Shown: in pieces, positions 41,878-54,420 of the stretch | Layout of the letters: every line of letters begins with the position of its first letter | Numbering within the stretch: position 1 is the stretch's first letter | From: Dirofilaria immitis | Taxonomy: Eukaryota > Nematoda > Chromadorea > Rhabditida > Onchocercidae | DNA: 64,000 bases | Reading direction: 5' to 3' | NCBI GenBank assembly: GCA_024305405.1 | Contig: JAKNDB010000068.1 | Span: forward strand, 7,617,501-7,681,500 | Notes under the pieces: model-generated | Told to the model about the DNA's origin: nothing | Database searches by the model: none | The model's input: only the letters and a program-made list of their open reading frames with translations | Translations under genes and position numbers: made by a program

Positions 41878-44709
41878 ATTTTGTTCTCAATTTAAACTTA
41901 TCCTTTTTTCATTCTCTTTTCTGATATCTATATTTTTGGCTTTTTCTAAAGTACTTCAAAAAATTTATGTGATGTACTTTGATGGCATTAATTTATTTTC
42001 TATATTTCAAGAATTTTCGATTTCTGGTATTTTGAAACGCTATTCTAAACAATTTAAGTACTTTTAATTCTTTTATTTTGACTTTTAGTGAGCAATTTTT
42101 ATTAATTATTTTTAAATCTCTTTTATTAAAAATTTGTTTTTAAATAATTCTTTTCTCGTCATCATCTCATATCATTCCATCCATGTTCTTCCACAATCGT
42201 TTTTAATATCTGTTCGAACTGCAATTATTCATTTTATCTAATTCGGTCATTTTAAGAAACTAATTTTTCGAAGTTCAGGGCCTAAAAAGTTATCAGGAAA
42301 CTTCTTTAATATACTCATCTCTTGACCCTAAAATTCTTAAAGTTTTGAGTTATTTGAATGATCTACTTAGTTGTTATATAAATTAATTTATACTCCATTT
42401 GAGTATAATAGTCATAATTATTCACTTATATCATTTCTCTTTAGCATAATGCGAAAAATATACTTATCAGTAAACTGATGTTGGTGTTCTCATCTCTTTT
42501 TCTTGTTCTATTTATTGATTCAGCGGATGTTATTGATGTCGTGTATGATTCGTATCCCTTCGGAATTCTAATTGCTTAATCACTTCTGCCCAACTGCAAT
42601 TGACCTGATGCCTTTCTTTATAAATTTACTCCCTGATCAGTTATTAGTTATTAATCCTTTTTCTTAAATATACTCAAAATGAAATTATATTTCAAAATTT
42701 ATCGCCATAATTTACTGAAAATATCACTTATGCTGTCTGATTCTTGATCAGCGATCTTTAAAATTTATTAAAGATGTCAATATTGTAATTTTGAAGTTCT
42801 GGATAAATTTCATTCCAAGACATTTAATAAGTTACTTTCGCTTCATTTTCTTGCATTTAAAAACATTCCCGAATATTTTTGCTTTCATAGTGAATAGTTT
42901 AAACATCTTAAAATATTTATTTGTCCAGCTTCAGTTTTTTAAGTGTTTGCGGGAGTTCATTTATAAACAATTATCACATTTATTGGCAATGATTTTGATT
43001 TTGTAAATCTTTAGCTTTACACCAATTTGAACATTCATTGACTTAAATGTTGATTGTGTTAAAAATTGTTTCAGTCATTTCTTCTCATCTTTTATTTTTC
43101 ATAATATCATTTGCACATGAACATTTCAAGCTTATAAGAAATTTTTTTTTTTAAATATATATTATTTTTCTTTAAATCGTTATATTTGAATATTTCAGTC
43201 AATTGATTTATCTAAACTGCATTAGCGTAGTTTGATTGTAATAAATGAACAGCATTTAAAATATTTTTTATGGCTTTACTTTGTGAAGGCATATATCTAT
43301 AAAACAATTACTAAACTGAGCTGGTCATGATTCTTAGGAAGTATTAAAAATTACATGACTGATTTTTTGGATTCTATTGAGACGCTCTGTTTCAAATAAA
43401 ATGTCATTTATATGCTTGGCATATAAATGACATACAATCGTTTGTGATGATGACATATTTGGACTTCAATATAGCCTATGTTTTTTCATTCCGCAAAATT
43501 TCGGAGTTATTCAGTTGATTCTTTTGATTACAATTGGAAATATAGAGCATTTATATATAATTAACATAATATGAAAATAATAAAAATAGTTTAAAAATTG
43601 ATCATATGTTTCAGCATGATACAGAAATTTCGAATGATATATGGAAAAAAATTTGTTGAATGAAGCATGAAGAGATAACTAGATAGTGATGAAATGAATA
43701 GATCAATGAGAAGTATTGATGAAATCAGCAATTATATTGGGATACCAATAAACATTGAAAAAGGAAAACGAACAGATAAGGTAACGTATCTTCAAAAGGA
43801 ATGATGTAGTCATTTCTAGATAATTTATTCGAAATTTCTTAGAAATAATGTTCGAAATTATGCTAGCGACTTGAGTCGACACTCTAATTATTTTGTTCAT
43901 TCTCTTTCCATTTTGTTCAAAACTAAGCTATTTTTGATGTTAGAAGATGATATCAGAAGTAGAATGTGAAAAAGATAAAAAGGATTTCAGGCGTTTATCA
44001 TATTAGACTTAGAAGGGAATGTGAGAAAGATTTCGTTCGATTTTTGACTTCAACAACCTATTCATTCGAAGGAATTATTTGATGATAAAGTCATTGATGA
44101 TATGTAGACAGAAGCGTGTATGAAGTTGATACGCGGCGAGACAAATTGGGTGGGATGTGGAACGGTTGGCTCTTTTTAAGGAAGGCGTGGCTGAGGTGTG
44201 TGGTACATTTTACCTTAAGGCTGTTTAAGGGAAACAAGTGGTCTCTGTGTGCTGCTTCTGTTGCTGTTATGTCTGTTACTTCTAACTCACAGCAGGAGAT
44301 TATGGAAGGGTGGACAGAATCCTAATAGTATTCCTAGATTAACTTGAAGTTGAGGATAATAATAGAAGTTTCTAGTTGAAAATTGTTGAATTTCTTGCAA
44401 TACTAGGTGTATAGGAGTAACTTCGGGGCTTGGTTATGCCATCTAAAACAAAATTTTGCTAAAGATAGTGACCAAAATGAAGTTTTAATTAAATTATTGC
44501 ATACTGCGCACAGTATTGAATAATTAGTGCTATCAGTAATTAGTCTGACTAATTAGTCTTCATGTGATTTTCAAACTTTAGCAATTAGAAAACACTAGCA
44601 ATGGGTGTTATCACAGCATTTTCTCTGGTCAAGATGATATTAGTCAATAAATATAATAATTGGCAAAAATGAAACTTGTTGGGATAGCAGTTGCGTAAAC
44701 TAATGTGTA
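41878..44709. other. Intergenic
   Basis: About 2.8 kb, AT-rich. It contains a perfect short hairpin (43401-43433) and a GC-richer patch (44110-44330) with a 69-codon open frame (GGMWNGWLFLRKAWLRCVVH) that could be a 5' exon or promoter-proximal sequence of the ODR-2-like gene, but I cannot join it. Confidence 0.4.
43401..43433. repeat. Perfect 15-bp inverted repeat, 3-nt loop
   Basis: ATGTCATTTATATGC, TTG, then its exact complement GCATATAAATGACAT. It folds into a short hairpin. It is too short for a pre-miRNA on its own. Confidence 0.9.
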
Positions 44710-47700
44710 ATGTGCGGTATTGAAATTCGTGGTCAAGCAATACCTCTTGTTTATTCACTACTTATAACTGCTTATCAATTTGTCATCATATTGTCAACAT
44801 CATCGTCGTTACTGTCGTCAACTGGCCCGGAGACATCTCGTCTCTCCCTCTGCTTCAGTTGTGCTTCTTCTGCATATCTCAGTCTGTGGAATCAGCTTAT
44901 GCACCATTATTTTCCACCCAAAAATTTCACTGATCGCTGCTGGGAACCAGATTCCGAGATTGGTACTGTCCCATGTCGCGGTTCCTGTTTCATCGTGGTG
45001 GAAGAAATCTATGAACATTGTAAGTTTTTAAGTTTATTTTACATAACTTCTCTGCTTGAAAATTTCTGCATAACAGATTGTTCTAACTTATTAGAATTAG
45101 AACTAGTTCGTTCAATTTATATTTGGATTCGTTTTAAGGCTTAAAATTAATTCTCAAACTAGAATTATACACAAGTTATTGTGCTGACATTCAAATCTCC
45201 TTCATTAATTATCAGTTTTCACCATGCCCTCAAAATATACCTTGCTGATTAGAAAATCTATGAAAGATTCGTTACAAAATTCGTCTTGATGTAGTGCGCT
45301 AATGAGACGCAATACACATCAAATATAATTAGGTCAGATGTGTCTCTCTGAAATAGCAGGTCCAATATACACCTCCATTTTTAAGGTTCGCCGTAACGAA
45401 ATGAGTCAGGTATTCATTGTGAACAATATTCAATGATGCTGAACCTCATAGTTGTAGGCAAAATAAGCAACATATTTCTCTTAGTTTGTTTTGCTGTTCA
45501 TGTCAATTGTTGTGCTGCTCATTTGATCGAGAAATCGGTTTTCTGTTCGAAAATATATGACTCGAAACTGCCTATTGTTTTCCGTCTTTGTCGCAGACAG
45601 CTTCCTCTTTTTTTTGTTTTTCACCTTCATCACGTCAATGGACCGTTACTTTCGAGTACATGGACGACTACTATAATGCTTTCTGATGAGGAAGTTGGTA
45701 ATGACCGAAGAACATGCGAAAGAGACGTGAGAGAGAGAGAAAGAAAGAAAGACAAACAGAGGTGATATCTTTATTTTATTTCGGATGATGAGATACAAAG
45801 AAACTTTTTAGAAAAATTTAATGTTCACGAAAATTGATTGATCAATACTTAGAGAGAACAGGAGGAGTATCAGAAAATAATGCTAGAAATTATTTTAGGT
45901 TAAGACACTTCTAAAGAAAATATCAATATGATTGATAGCACTGATAAGGACTTGATATTACCTCGATCAATGTCCACTTCATATAAGGAGATATTGATCG
46001 AGGTAAAATTAATTCTGATTGTATTCTTTTATATTCTATGAATATGTTCTATATATGTTAGATATGTTCCATGTACGTTATGTCAATCCAATTTCGAAAT
46101 TTTCAAATATTTAGGCATCGAAACAATAACATTTCTTTTTATAATTGAAATTGAGAAGGTGTTAAAAAAGTGTTATGTCCATCTTTGATTTTGGCTATAG
46201 AACTGTGAAGCTGATTAACTTTTAGGTTTCTTTGAATAGATCAGATTTGATAAAAAAAAAAAAAAAAAGAAAAATTAGACTTTGGGCATAACAAACTTGA
46301 CACTTTTCATCTTTCTGTTTCCTTTTTAACCATCTCTTTTTGATAATGAAGAGAAGCACAGATACTTAAGTAATAGAGTTATGGAGATTAAAACTGCAGT
46401 TTTTATAATTTACTTGCGCAGCACTATTTTCGCACTTTATTTTCTAAATAACAGAAAGAAAAAAAGGCCGATACATTCAGTAGAAAAAATTATTACTTTC
46501 AATATACTCTCCGTTTTTCCTGTCTTGCTTTCATCTTCATTTCCTTCTTTAATTTATGTTGCTCATTATTATCTAACGAAGATCCTCTCATTCAGTGGGG
46601 AAAAAAGAAAGAAAAGAATTTTTATTTATTTATAATCTTTTATGGAAATCCTTTTCTCTTTTTCTCATTGAAATTTAAATTAGCTAAAAGCTCACTAAAT
46701 TCGCAAATTTGCATTACAATCAGTAAAGTATAGGAAGGAATTCTTTTCAAGATTATGCAGATGTAAAAAAAATTTTAAATCGACTAAAAATTAGACAGTG
46801 GCTATTTACATCATATCTTTGCTTTGGCCTAAATTACTAGAGCTAAGTTTTATGCTTATTTATTTTTGCTTTTGTTATAGGAGTAATTTAATAAATTTAT
46901 TTGCTTTATGGAAAGAATTTGTTTACCTCATGTCACATAGCAAAACCAATTTACGATGTGTTACACTTTCATATAAAAGTCAAAACTTCGTTACATTTCA
47001 CCAAAATATTCTTATAATACAATGTAATGCATCTACATCTATTTCAGCATTATTAGATTTATCATAACCAAGGAAATCTCTTTTTCCGCGCATCTGTTTG
47101 TAACAACTTTTTCCGTTTTCTGTTGTCTGGCTTTATTGTAATAATCAGTTTAAGGCTGTGATTACTCTTCTTTTTGCTCTTTGCTATACTATTAGAATAT
47201 CAGAATTTAAATCCTGTGTATACTTTCATCCTCATTCTATAAAGAGAGTATTTTCTCTATATAATGAATTATAATCTACTACTTTATAAATTTTGTTGAC
47301 ACAGACCATAAAACTTCGTTTCTATCTGACAAATCAAATTTGTTTGTATATGGTATTTATATTTTATAAAAATATTTCGATTTTTTCGGCAATTATTATG
47401 CCTTTCATTTTTTTCATTAGGCAGTGTCTCAGCCTAATTTAGGTCTAAATAATTAAAGATAATGATGACGTTTGTTCCTTGATGAATCAAATTTATGGAA
47501 TATCTTTCATTTGGATTTATAGACTCTTTAGCTAATTTAAATGAATATAAATTGATAAACAGGGTGTTTAGTTGCTCGAGAAACGTACATTTGCTTATTT
47601 ATTTATATCAATATGTTTCTGTAAACAAGTGCTAAAAGTTCGTTGTAAGAAAATTACATTTTAATATATGTGCCGATGCTGTTATAATTGACAAACCTAA

Positions 47701-49977
47701 AATTTTGTAAGAAAGTAGAAATTTGAGAAACTTATGAACAAAACATCAGAAAAGGAAATCATTTACCAAATTCGTAGATTGGAAAAATATCATTACTCGA
47801 AATTTCGTGCAAATATCGACTTTATATTCTTCTTTACTCAATTTACTATAAAGTTGAAAACATATCATATATTGGTGCTAATGAATTTTAGAAATATTTC
47901 TCAAATTTTCAATTATCAAATCAAACATCAAAAATCAAAAAAATATTTCTATTGAGAATTCATTTCGAATAGTAAAATTTTTCACAGAATTAAAATATTT
48001 ATAATTTTTATACTATTTGCATGAAATTAATTTGCATTCGATCTATACCTCATAGTTTCTTATTTTATTATCCGGTTGTTAGTTTCTCAGGCAAAATCGG
48101 AATGCATAATGAAGAAGCAATCATTTATTATCCTATCGGATATTTATGTTTAGAAGAAACTGCTCATATTTGATTGCAAAAGTTTTAAGGATAAAGCATT
48201 AACCAAAATTAATAGAAACATCATTTTAAATTGATAGCTAAAATTTAAAATCATAGACGCAATCTAACGTATTAAACACATTCAAGAATATCACAAATCA
48301 TTTAGCAGTCATTTGGTCATATTCGGTCAATGGGAGGTTATTTTCATTTAATCTTCAATCATGCAATAATGATATGATTTACTTATAAAAATGAAATGTA
48401 AGATGTTTGCTACATTAAAAATGCTATCCTCAGTCGATGGGATTTGTGTTATTTCGGCTTCTTTTAGAAAATATTTCATTTAAAAAGTCGATGGGAATTT
48501 TTATGTATGAAAATTGTAGAACTTTAATAGACATGTCAGCAATTTGAAATGCTTTAATCTTTTGATTTTCGAAATAACTAGTCAACTTTCAGGGACCTTC
48601 AGATATTTAATTATTTTGCTATTAAATATAATGTTAGCAGAATAAATTCCCCATTCACTGCATATAATGTATAGAAATGAAGTTAGTATATTGCAAGAGC
48701 AAACTTGTTTTTTGAAGTTATTCAATTTCACCACAACTATAAATTTCCTAAAAATAATAAGGTTCGGTTAAAGTGACACTTTGCTCTCGCCTTAATAAAC
48801 ATTGATTTTACTTAATTTCGAAATATTTATCGAGTTTTATTCACATACAAATTCTAATTTTAATTTAACGATTTGTTGCCAGGTAAAATTTCCTTGAAGT
48901 GGATGAAATCAGATTTTTTTCTACATAACTTTAAATCTGAAGATCTCCAACACTTCTACCCTCTTTATATAAAGATTTCAAAAAATATTAACTGCCTATA
49001 TTTCTGGATTTTTGTCATTAATAATCATTAAGTGAAAACTCAAAGAGATAAAAGATCAAATAAAGAGCATTTTTTAGTTTGCAAATGGAGTAAACAGGTA
49101 TTTTCCATATTATCATTATGAAAGTATTAACTGTTGAAAATAAGGAATTATTGATATGCATTATAATTAGTTAGCAAATTGCCATTGAAACCGGAGTCCT
49201 AATTATTTGAAAGTTTTTAATTACTCAATTTTCTTCAGCAATGATTTATTCGGAAAGTACCAAACTAATGCTTCCCACCTAAATCAGTTCTTAATTGAGA
49301 CTTTTCTATTTTAATTTCAACGAATTTATATAGTATAATTGCTACAACTTGTAGTTTCAACGCATGCAGTGATGCGCGGTTGCATGAATCGATTTCTATT
49401 ATTTGGTCTTGATGAAGATGTCCGAGATGCACTAACTGATAAATCAGAATGCCGTACAACTGATCGACGTTTACTTCACCTCGTGGCGCTCAGTCCACAA
49501 ACTGACCTCGTATACATTTTCGAATTTGATTGTGTAGCATCGATTAAATTGTTAATAAGTGGTAATCAATATAATGGTAACTGATATAAAGCAGCGGCAG
49601 AGTGAGAAGGCAGATCTCGAAGGTTTATTTTCAGTTGAATTGTAGGAAAAGGCTGTGGAGCGATTCATGATATTTTAAACTTTGTTAATTTGTCTATCTT
49701 GTATGATATTACCAAACCTTGATGATTAAAAAATACACGTTGGAAGGTAGTGATGGCAATAAATTATCATCATCTGCTTATCCATCACTACTCTGTTTCA
49801 CATATTCATCTGCAATTCTCACTACTTCCTCATTTTCAGGTGATAATGTGCTCATGTACGGGATCGCTATGCAATTATGCCAATATGGATTATGTCTTGT
49901 CAATCGCTCTTACTTCTTCATGCAGCGCATCTCTTCTGATGTTTATGTTGATTTTTATTACGTTATACACTCCTTGA
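44710..49977 (+). CDS. ODR-2/HOT-like Ly6 (three-finger) GPI-anchored protein
   Basis: Secreted, cell-surface Ly6-type protein resembling C. elegans ODR-2 and its HOT homologues, which act in neurons. Exons 44710-45019, 49355-49509 (or ending 49482) and 49840-49977; about 200 (or 191) residues. A hydrophobic signal segment (IPLVYSLLITAYQFVIILST) precedes the cysteine-rich domain: LCFSCASSAYLSLWNQ, FPPKNFTDRCW, VPCRGSCFIVVEE, then VMRGCMNRFLLFG, and the Ly6 closing motif MCSCTGSLCNYANMD. The C-terminus is a hydrophobic tail (ASLLMFMLIFITLYTP) typical of a GPI-anchor signal. Exon 1 ends phase 1 and exon 2 completes it across a 4.3-kb intron. Uncertain points: the true start (an earlier exon could exist) and which donor ends exon 2 (both are in phase). 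Confidence 0.83.
45958..46006. repeat. 14-bp inverted repeat with 21-nt spacer
   Basis: TTACCTCGATCAAT (45958-45971) and its exact complement ATTGATCGAGGTAA (45993-46006) within the large intron of the ODR-2-like gene. It may form a stem-loop; no further pairing outside the arms is evident. Confidence 0.85.
46252..46268. repeat. Poly(A) run in ODR-2-like intron
   Basis: About seventeen consecutive A bases inside the 4.3-kb intron. No retroposed gene is recognisable beside it. Confidence 0.8.
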
Positions 49978-51298
49978 TGACATTTGCTTGATTCATGCGA
50001 CATGTCATTCTTTGGAACTTCAAGAATCTGAAAAAACTACGGGCGTTTTTATGTATCATTGTTCACTCAGCGTTAATGATACCAGGTGTTTTGATATGGA
50101 TTTTAGCATATGAATTGTTATCAGTGATTTGTGCAAATAGCAATTATCATTTGCATATTATTTGATATTAAGAAAAGGGATTAAGCGTAGTTCTAAAGTT
50201 AAAAAGTATACTTGACAGGATCCACAATAAATTCACAAACACAGAAGCTTACGATCAAATGGTTTGGTGGAATGGAAAACCTTGAATTGAATTTTTTCTA
50301 ACAGAGGAAATGCCCTCGATATCATATTTAATATTTTTATAAACCTGACATAATGAAGCAATCATATAAAATGTCGTGTTGAAAATTTGTTTTTACAAAC
50401 GTCTTCAAATTTATTTCCAGTGTATCCTTTAGAAGTTTCAAATTCAATGGTGGAATGTACTTTTGTCCAAATGTTGCATATAAAACCTGTTTATTTGCAA
50501 GGAGATATTTCCAGAAAACAATACATGAAAGGAATGAACACTAAAATCAATTTGTCTAAATTGTTTGTGTTATACGTCGAATTTACTTAAAGATATAATT
50601 GATAAAAGATGACACAAGTAAAGCATGACGATAAGATCAGCATCATTGATAGCAGTTTGACATGTTAAGTATGGTTGACTGTTTTATTGTAATTACGAGA
50701 TGGTTGCATATTGCACTGCCAAATTATTGGATACAAGGCATGTTACAAGACACGATGCAGAGATGTACTTATACCATCTGTACCAGCAACTTGTTTGTCA
50801 ATGATTCCGTTCAGTTGTATTTTAATATATCCATTCTGTTCACGTGTTTACATATCATGCCATGTCTTATCAGTTGTGCAGAAAAAAGGCAAGTTAAAAC
50901 ATCACAAAAAATAATGCTAACTATTTGCTAATTCAATAGAAATAATCTCATAGCTTTGCAAAAATCTCACACTTACCGCTCACTTCTTATTTTAAAAAGA
51001 AATTGAATATCAATAATGAAGGAATATATAATTCAGTAGAAAAAAAGGGCATCAATATGTCCGAAAAATTTGACTGAATAATCTTATCATCATAACGTTT
51101 TGTAATGTAAACCATTCAAACGTACCGGAAATGCATCATTATTTTGGCTTATGAAGATTAAATTGTCTAGTACAGTAAATCTAATCTGATAGATTGATAA
51201 CAATTAGTGACCATTTTCGGTTGTGCCTAATGAGAGGGGAAATCATTAGAGACTATATATCGAAATCTTATATTAACTGATAACAGTTGGATTTCCAG
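49978..51298. other. Gap; may hold 5' exons of the Lys/Glu-rich gene
   Basis: No gene assigned. Two open stretches follow acceptor-like sites: about 50417-50590 (YPLEVSNSMVECTFVQMLHI) and about 50711-50914 (cysteine-rich HCQIIGYKACYKTRCRD). Either could be an exon, but neither matches a family or joins in phase. Confidence 0.35.
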
Positions 51299-52101
51299 AT
51301 AAAATTACCCATTACAAATGATGCCCCAATAAAATCACCGGCAGTATCTCAAGAAAGCAAAGATGAAGTAAAAAGGACAAAGAAAAGAATGAGGGTAGAA
51401 AAAAGATGAAGAAAAAATCGAGGAAGGAAAATGTAAAGAGGAAAAAAAGGATAGCAGGACGAAAGATATAAAAGAAAAAAATGAAGAAAGAAAGAAAAAC
51501 GGTCTTAGAGAGGCAAAGATAAAGGACAACGGGCAGATAGGGAAAGAAAATAAAAAGGATAATGAAGGAGAGAGAAAGATTGAACTAAAAAGGATAGAGA
51601 GCAATAAAAAGAGGTAAGAATTCTATCAAATATTTAAAATATGAAATGTTAGTCTGGACAGTTTGCTGAATTCAGAGAAGACAAACTTGAGCACTTGAGG
51701 GATGGGTCAAATAACGAATAATTTAATTATAATAGGATTGGAAGGATGAAGCATTGAATCCAATTGTGACACCTGTCTCCGATGAGGATGAGGTAATGCT
51801 TTCATACATGTTGTTTCCTTCTCTTTTATCATTCCATTTTATCGTCTTCTCTACTCAACAACGCAGATATTTTCAGTTCTCGATGGACATTCAAAAGAGA
51901 AAAAGACTAACACAGGTTACTGCTAGTAGTACTGAAGATGAAAAGAAAAAGGTATGAAAATGATTTGAAATTTACGTCTTATTCAATGAACGTCAATTAC
52001 TTGTAAGAGATTGGCTTCTTCAAGATGTGTATTATTGTCTTCACTATCATAGTTCGTTTTTTCAGAAAATGGTTGAGAAAACACAAGAGAGCGACCTTTA
52101 A
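51299..52101 (+). CDS. Lys/Glu-rich low-complexity protein, 3' end of gene
   Basis: Four exons: 51299-51613, 51736-51792, 51877-51951, 52066-52101, ending in TAA. Exon 1 opens after GGATTTCCAG with IKLPITNDAPIKSPAVSQES and becomes almost pure charged sequence (KDKEKNEGRKKDEEKIEEGK, REAKIKDNGQIGKENKKDNE). Then DWKDEALNPIVTPVSDEDE, RKRLTQVTASSTEDEKKK and KMVEKTQESDL. The last three exons join in phase 0. Three one-base losses in A runs of exon 1 (51370-51374, 51399-51404, 51606-51610) must be assumed; with them one frame runs through and the donor becomes phase 0. No start is visible, so 5' exons are missing. Such composition occurs in nuclear or cytoskeletal disordered proteins; function unknown. 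The long minus-strand open frame across exon 1 is its shadow. Confidence 0.6.
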
Positions 52102-53129
52102 CCTATAATTTGGCAACCTTTATATGAAGGCCATTTACTCATGAATTACATCGCTACATAATTTTTGGCTCTTTCGATTATTTCACCGGTACAATTCACT
52201 AACAGTGGACGACAAATACGATTTTATCGCTTGGAAAGAGAAGATGCCCGGATTTCATCAGCCCCTCCCTAATCAAAGTTTTTGTGAAGCTGGAAGCCAA
52301 TCCAGAAATTGTCTTTTCAATTTACCTGACAAATTAAACTTTACATAGTTTACAAAACATTCCGCATAAGCACTTCTCTCCATCACTCTTTCCATATTGC
52401 CTAAAGATCTTTCATAGTCGCCAAACGTTTTTGAAGTTAATCTTTGCTGATCGTAGATACATTTATAATTTGTAATGAAGTAATCAAATGATCCTTCTTA
52501 ATTACAAGTATTTTTCTGCTACGTTTTTCTACGCTTCTATTACCATTCTATGTTGCATTCGGTTTCACTTTTCGCATAAAGTTGATGAAGCTCTGAATCC
52601 TCAATGTATGAAAATCGAGCAGGATTTTTAAGTGGAACACGTAATTGAGAATAAGTCTTTCTGCGACGATATTCACAGCTCAATTGTTTTTCGATCAATT
52701 GCAGCGTATAAAGAATTTGATTATGTGCGGATTATCTTTCGTTCCATAGACATGGTTTTCTCGTAAGAATGATATAAATGCATATGTACAGAATTCTATC
52801 ACATCACAAAATAGCAACAGTTCTCATCAATTGTAATCAAGTTTTGTATTCATACAAATCAAATACAGAGATTATATGAGCCTACAAAAAGAACATGCCA
52901 ATCATTTGTTTCTTAAGTCAAAAAAGTGGGATAAAATGGAAATTTCATAGCAACGAAATGAACGAAATTCTAGCCCCAACTGAGTGATTCAACTTGACCG
53001 GTGCTGTCATTCTTTCACTCACTCGGTTAGATCATTCCATAGTGGTCATTTTATTCATAGCAGAGTCTTGACATTGACTCTACGGGAGAAAATTTATAGC
53101 CGACACTTTAATCCATTCATTAACGATCT
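52102..53129. other. Intergenic
   Basis: About 1 kb with nothing recognised. Confidence 0.4.
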
Positions 53130-53422
53130 TTATGGAATTATTAAGAGTTGAGTTTGTTAATAATATTTCAGACAACACTTATCCACGTATTGATCCTGCT
53201 ATGCTCTACTTGTCTCAGTTGATACCTTCACTTGAAACAGAGATTTCCTTTAAAATCAGACTAATAGTTAAGAAGGTAACGTTCTTATTGAGACGCTAAT
53301 TATTTCAGAACGTTCATGGGGAACCGTATATCCTTAAGCCTCCGATGACAGTTGTTTGCGATGTAATACTTGCAGATATGTTCATAAGGAAGTGTGGTGG
53401 AGTTCGTTTTATTGTAGTGTTC
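53130..53422 (+). CDS. Possible small gene, unrecognised
   Basis: An open frame starting MELLRVEFVNNISDNTYPRI runs to IRLIVKK, followed by a consensus-like donor AAG|GTAACG, and resumes after TATTTCAG with NVHGEPYILKPPMTVVCDVI and MFIRKCGGVRFIVVF before TGA. The two parts join in phase 0 and would give 86 residues, but the intron (53276-53308) is only 33 nt, shorter than any other here. Read through instead, the first part stops nine codons after the junction. A TTTCAG at 53164-53170 could also be a real acceptor starting the exon later. Varied composition and the paired splice signals suggest coding sequence; no family is recognised. Confidence 0.3.
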
Positions 53423-54420
53423 TGAGGACAGTCAGGAGGTATCGCTCATTAAAATCAGGAGATATATAATTTTTAGTTGAATGAGTTACGATAACACTTA
53501 GAGTTGATTCTTTTTGTAAATTATAAGTTGAGCATTAAACGTTGTGTTTGCTATTTGCTAAGATCGTTTTCAAGATATACGCGTGATAAAACATTTCCGA
53601 TTGGTGACGGACAAAGGATAGAATGAGATCAGAGAGGAAAGAAACTAAAAGTTCTAGTAGCTTTAACACATTTATTTCTTCATTTTTTTTTCTATTTATT
53701 AATCAACGAAAAATTTCTGGCAACAAACAGTTTGAAATTTACCATTAATTTGTTATTTGAAATGTTTTCAGTTATTGAGAGAATTTTAAAAAAGTGAGGA
53801 CTTTGTCAATAATTGCACCTCATAGTAATAGAATTTTATGCAGTCTGCAGTCGAAAGCAGATATATGAAAAAAAAACGGAGAGTATTGGACTCTCTCACA
53901 ATTAAAATTTCGATAAAATTTGTTTTAAGCAATGTTAGTAATGAGCTGATTGAATTTCTGTGTAAGTTCATAGAATAATTCTTACTCTCTAGCGCTTAGA
54001 CCATGGGAATAAATATTCATTTTAGTTTTATCATTTACGAACTGTTAGTCTGTAACTATTACTTGCTGGTTTGCTTAGATTCATCTTGTGATAACCGTTT
54101 GGAAACATTGGGATTTAGTTATTGTGACAGATGAGACCAACGGCACCAATATATTAAATATAGGGAAATAGTTATTGTTTGTTCTAGATTATAATAGACC
54201 TATAAACTCATGGACGAATCATAATAATACTTATCTGACTCCTTATATTAAAATGATTCATAATAACAATCATTTGGCTTTTAACACTCTTGATAATTAC
54301 TGTATGGGATGGCTAAACAGATTTTGCTTGTAACATCAGTGGGTTGGAAATGAATCACAGCTAATTTAATTTGATGATATCTGATAGTTTTTAGTTTTCA
54401 TTTAACCAGTTCTCGGTGTT
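53423..54420. other. Intergenic, upstream of mel-26
   Basis: About 1 kb, AT-rich, no gene recognised; should contain the mel-26 promoter. Confidence 0.4.

Noticed and set aside
45433..45765. 110-codon open frame in the ODR-2-like intron, with a hydrophobic start
   Set aside because: Ends in an Arg/Glu/Lys run from a GA repeat; no family match and no splice partner in phase.
51335..51604. 89-codon minus-strand Ser/Phe-rich frame
   Set aside because: Shadow of the plus-strand Lys/Glu-rich exon, whose corrected reading has proper splice sites.
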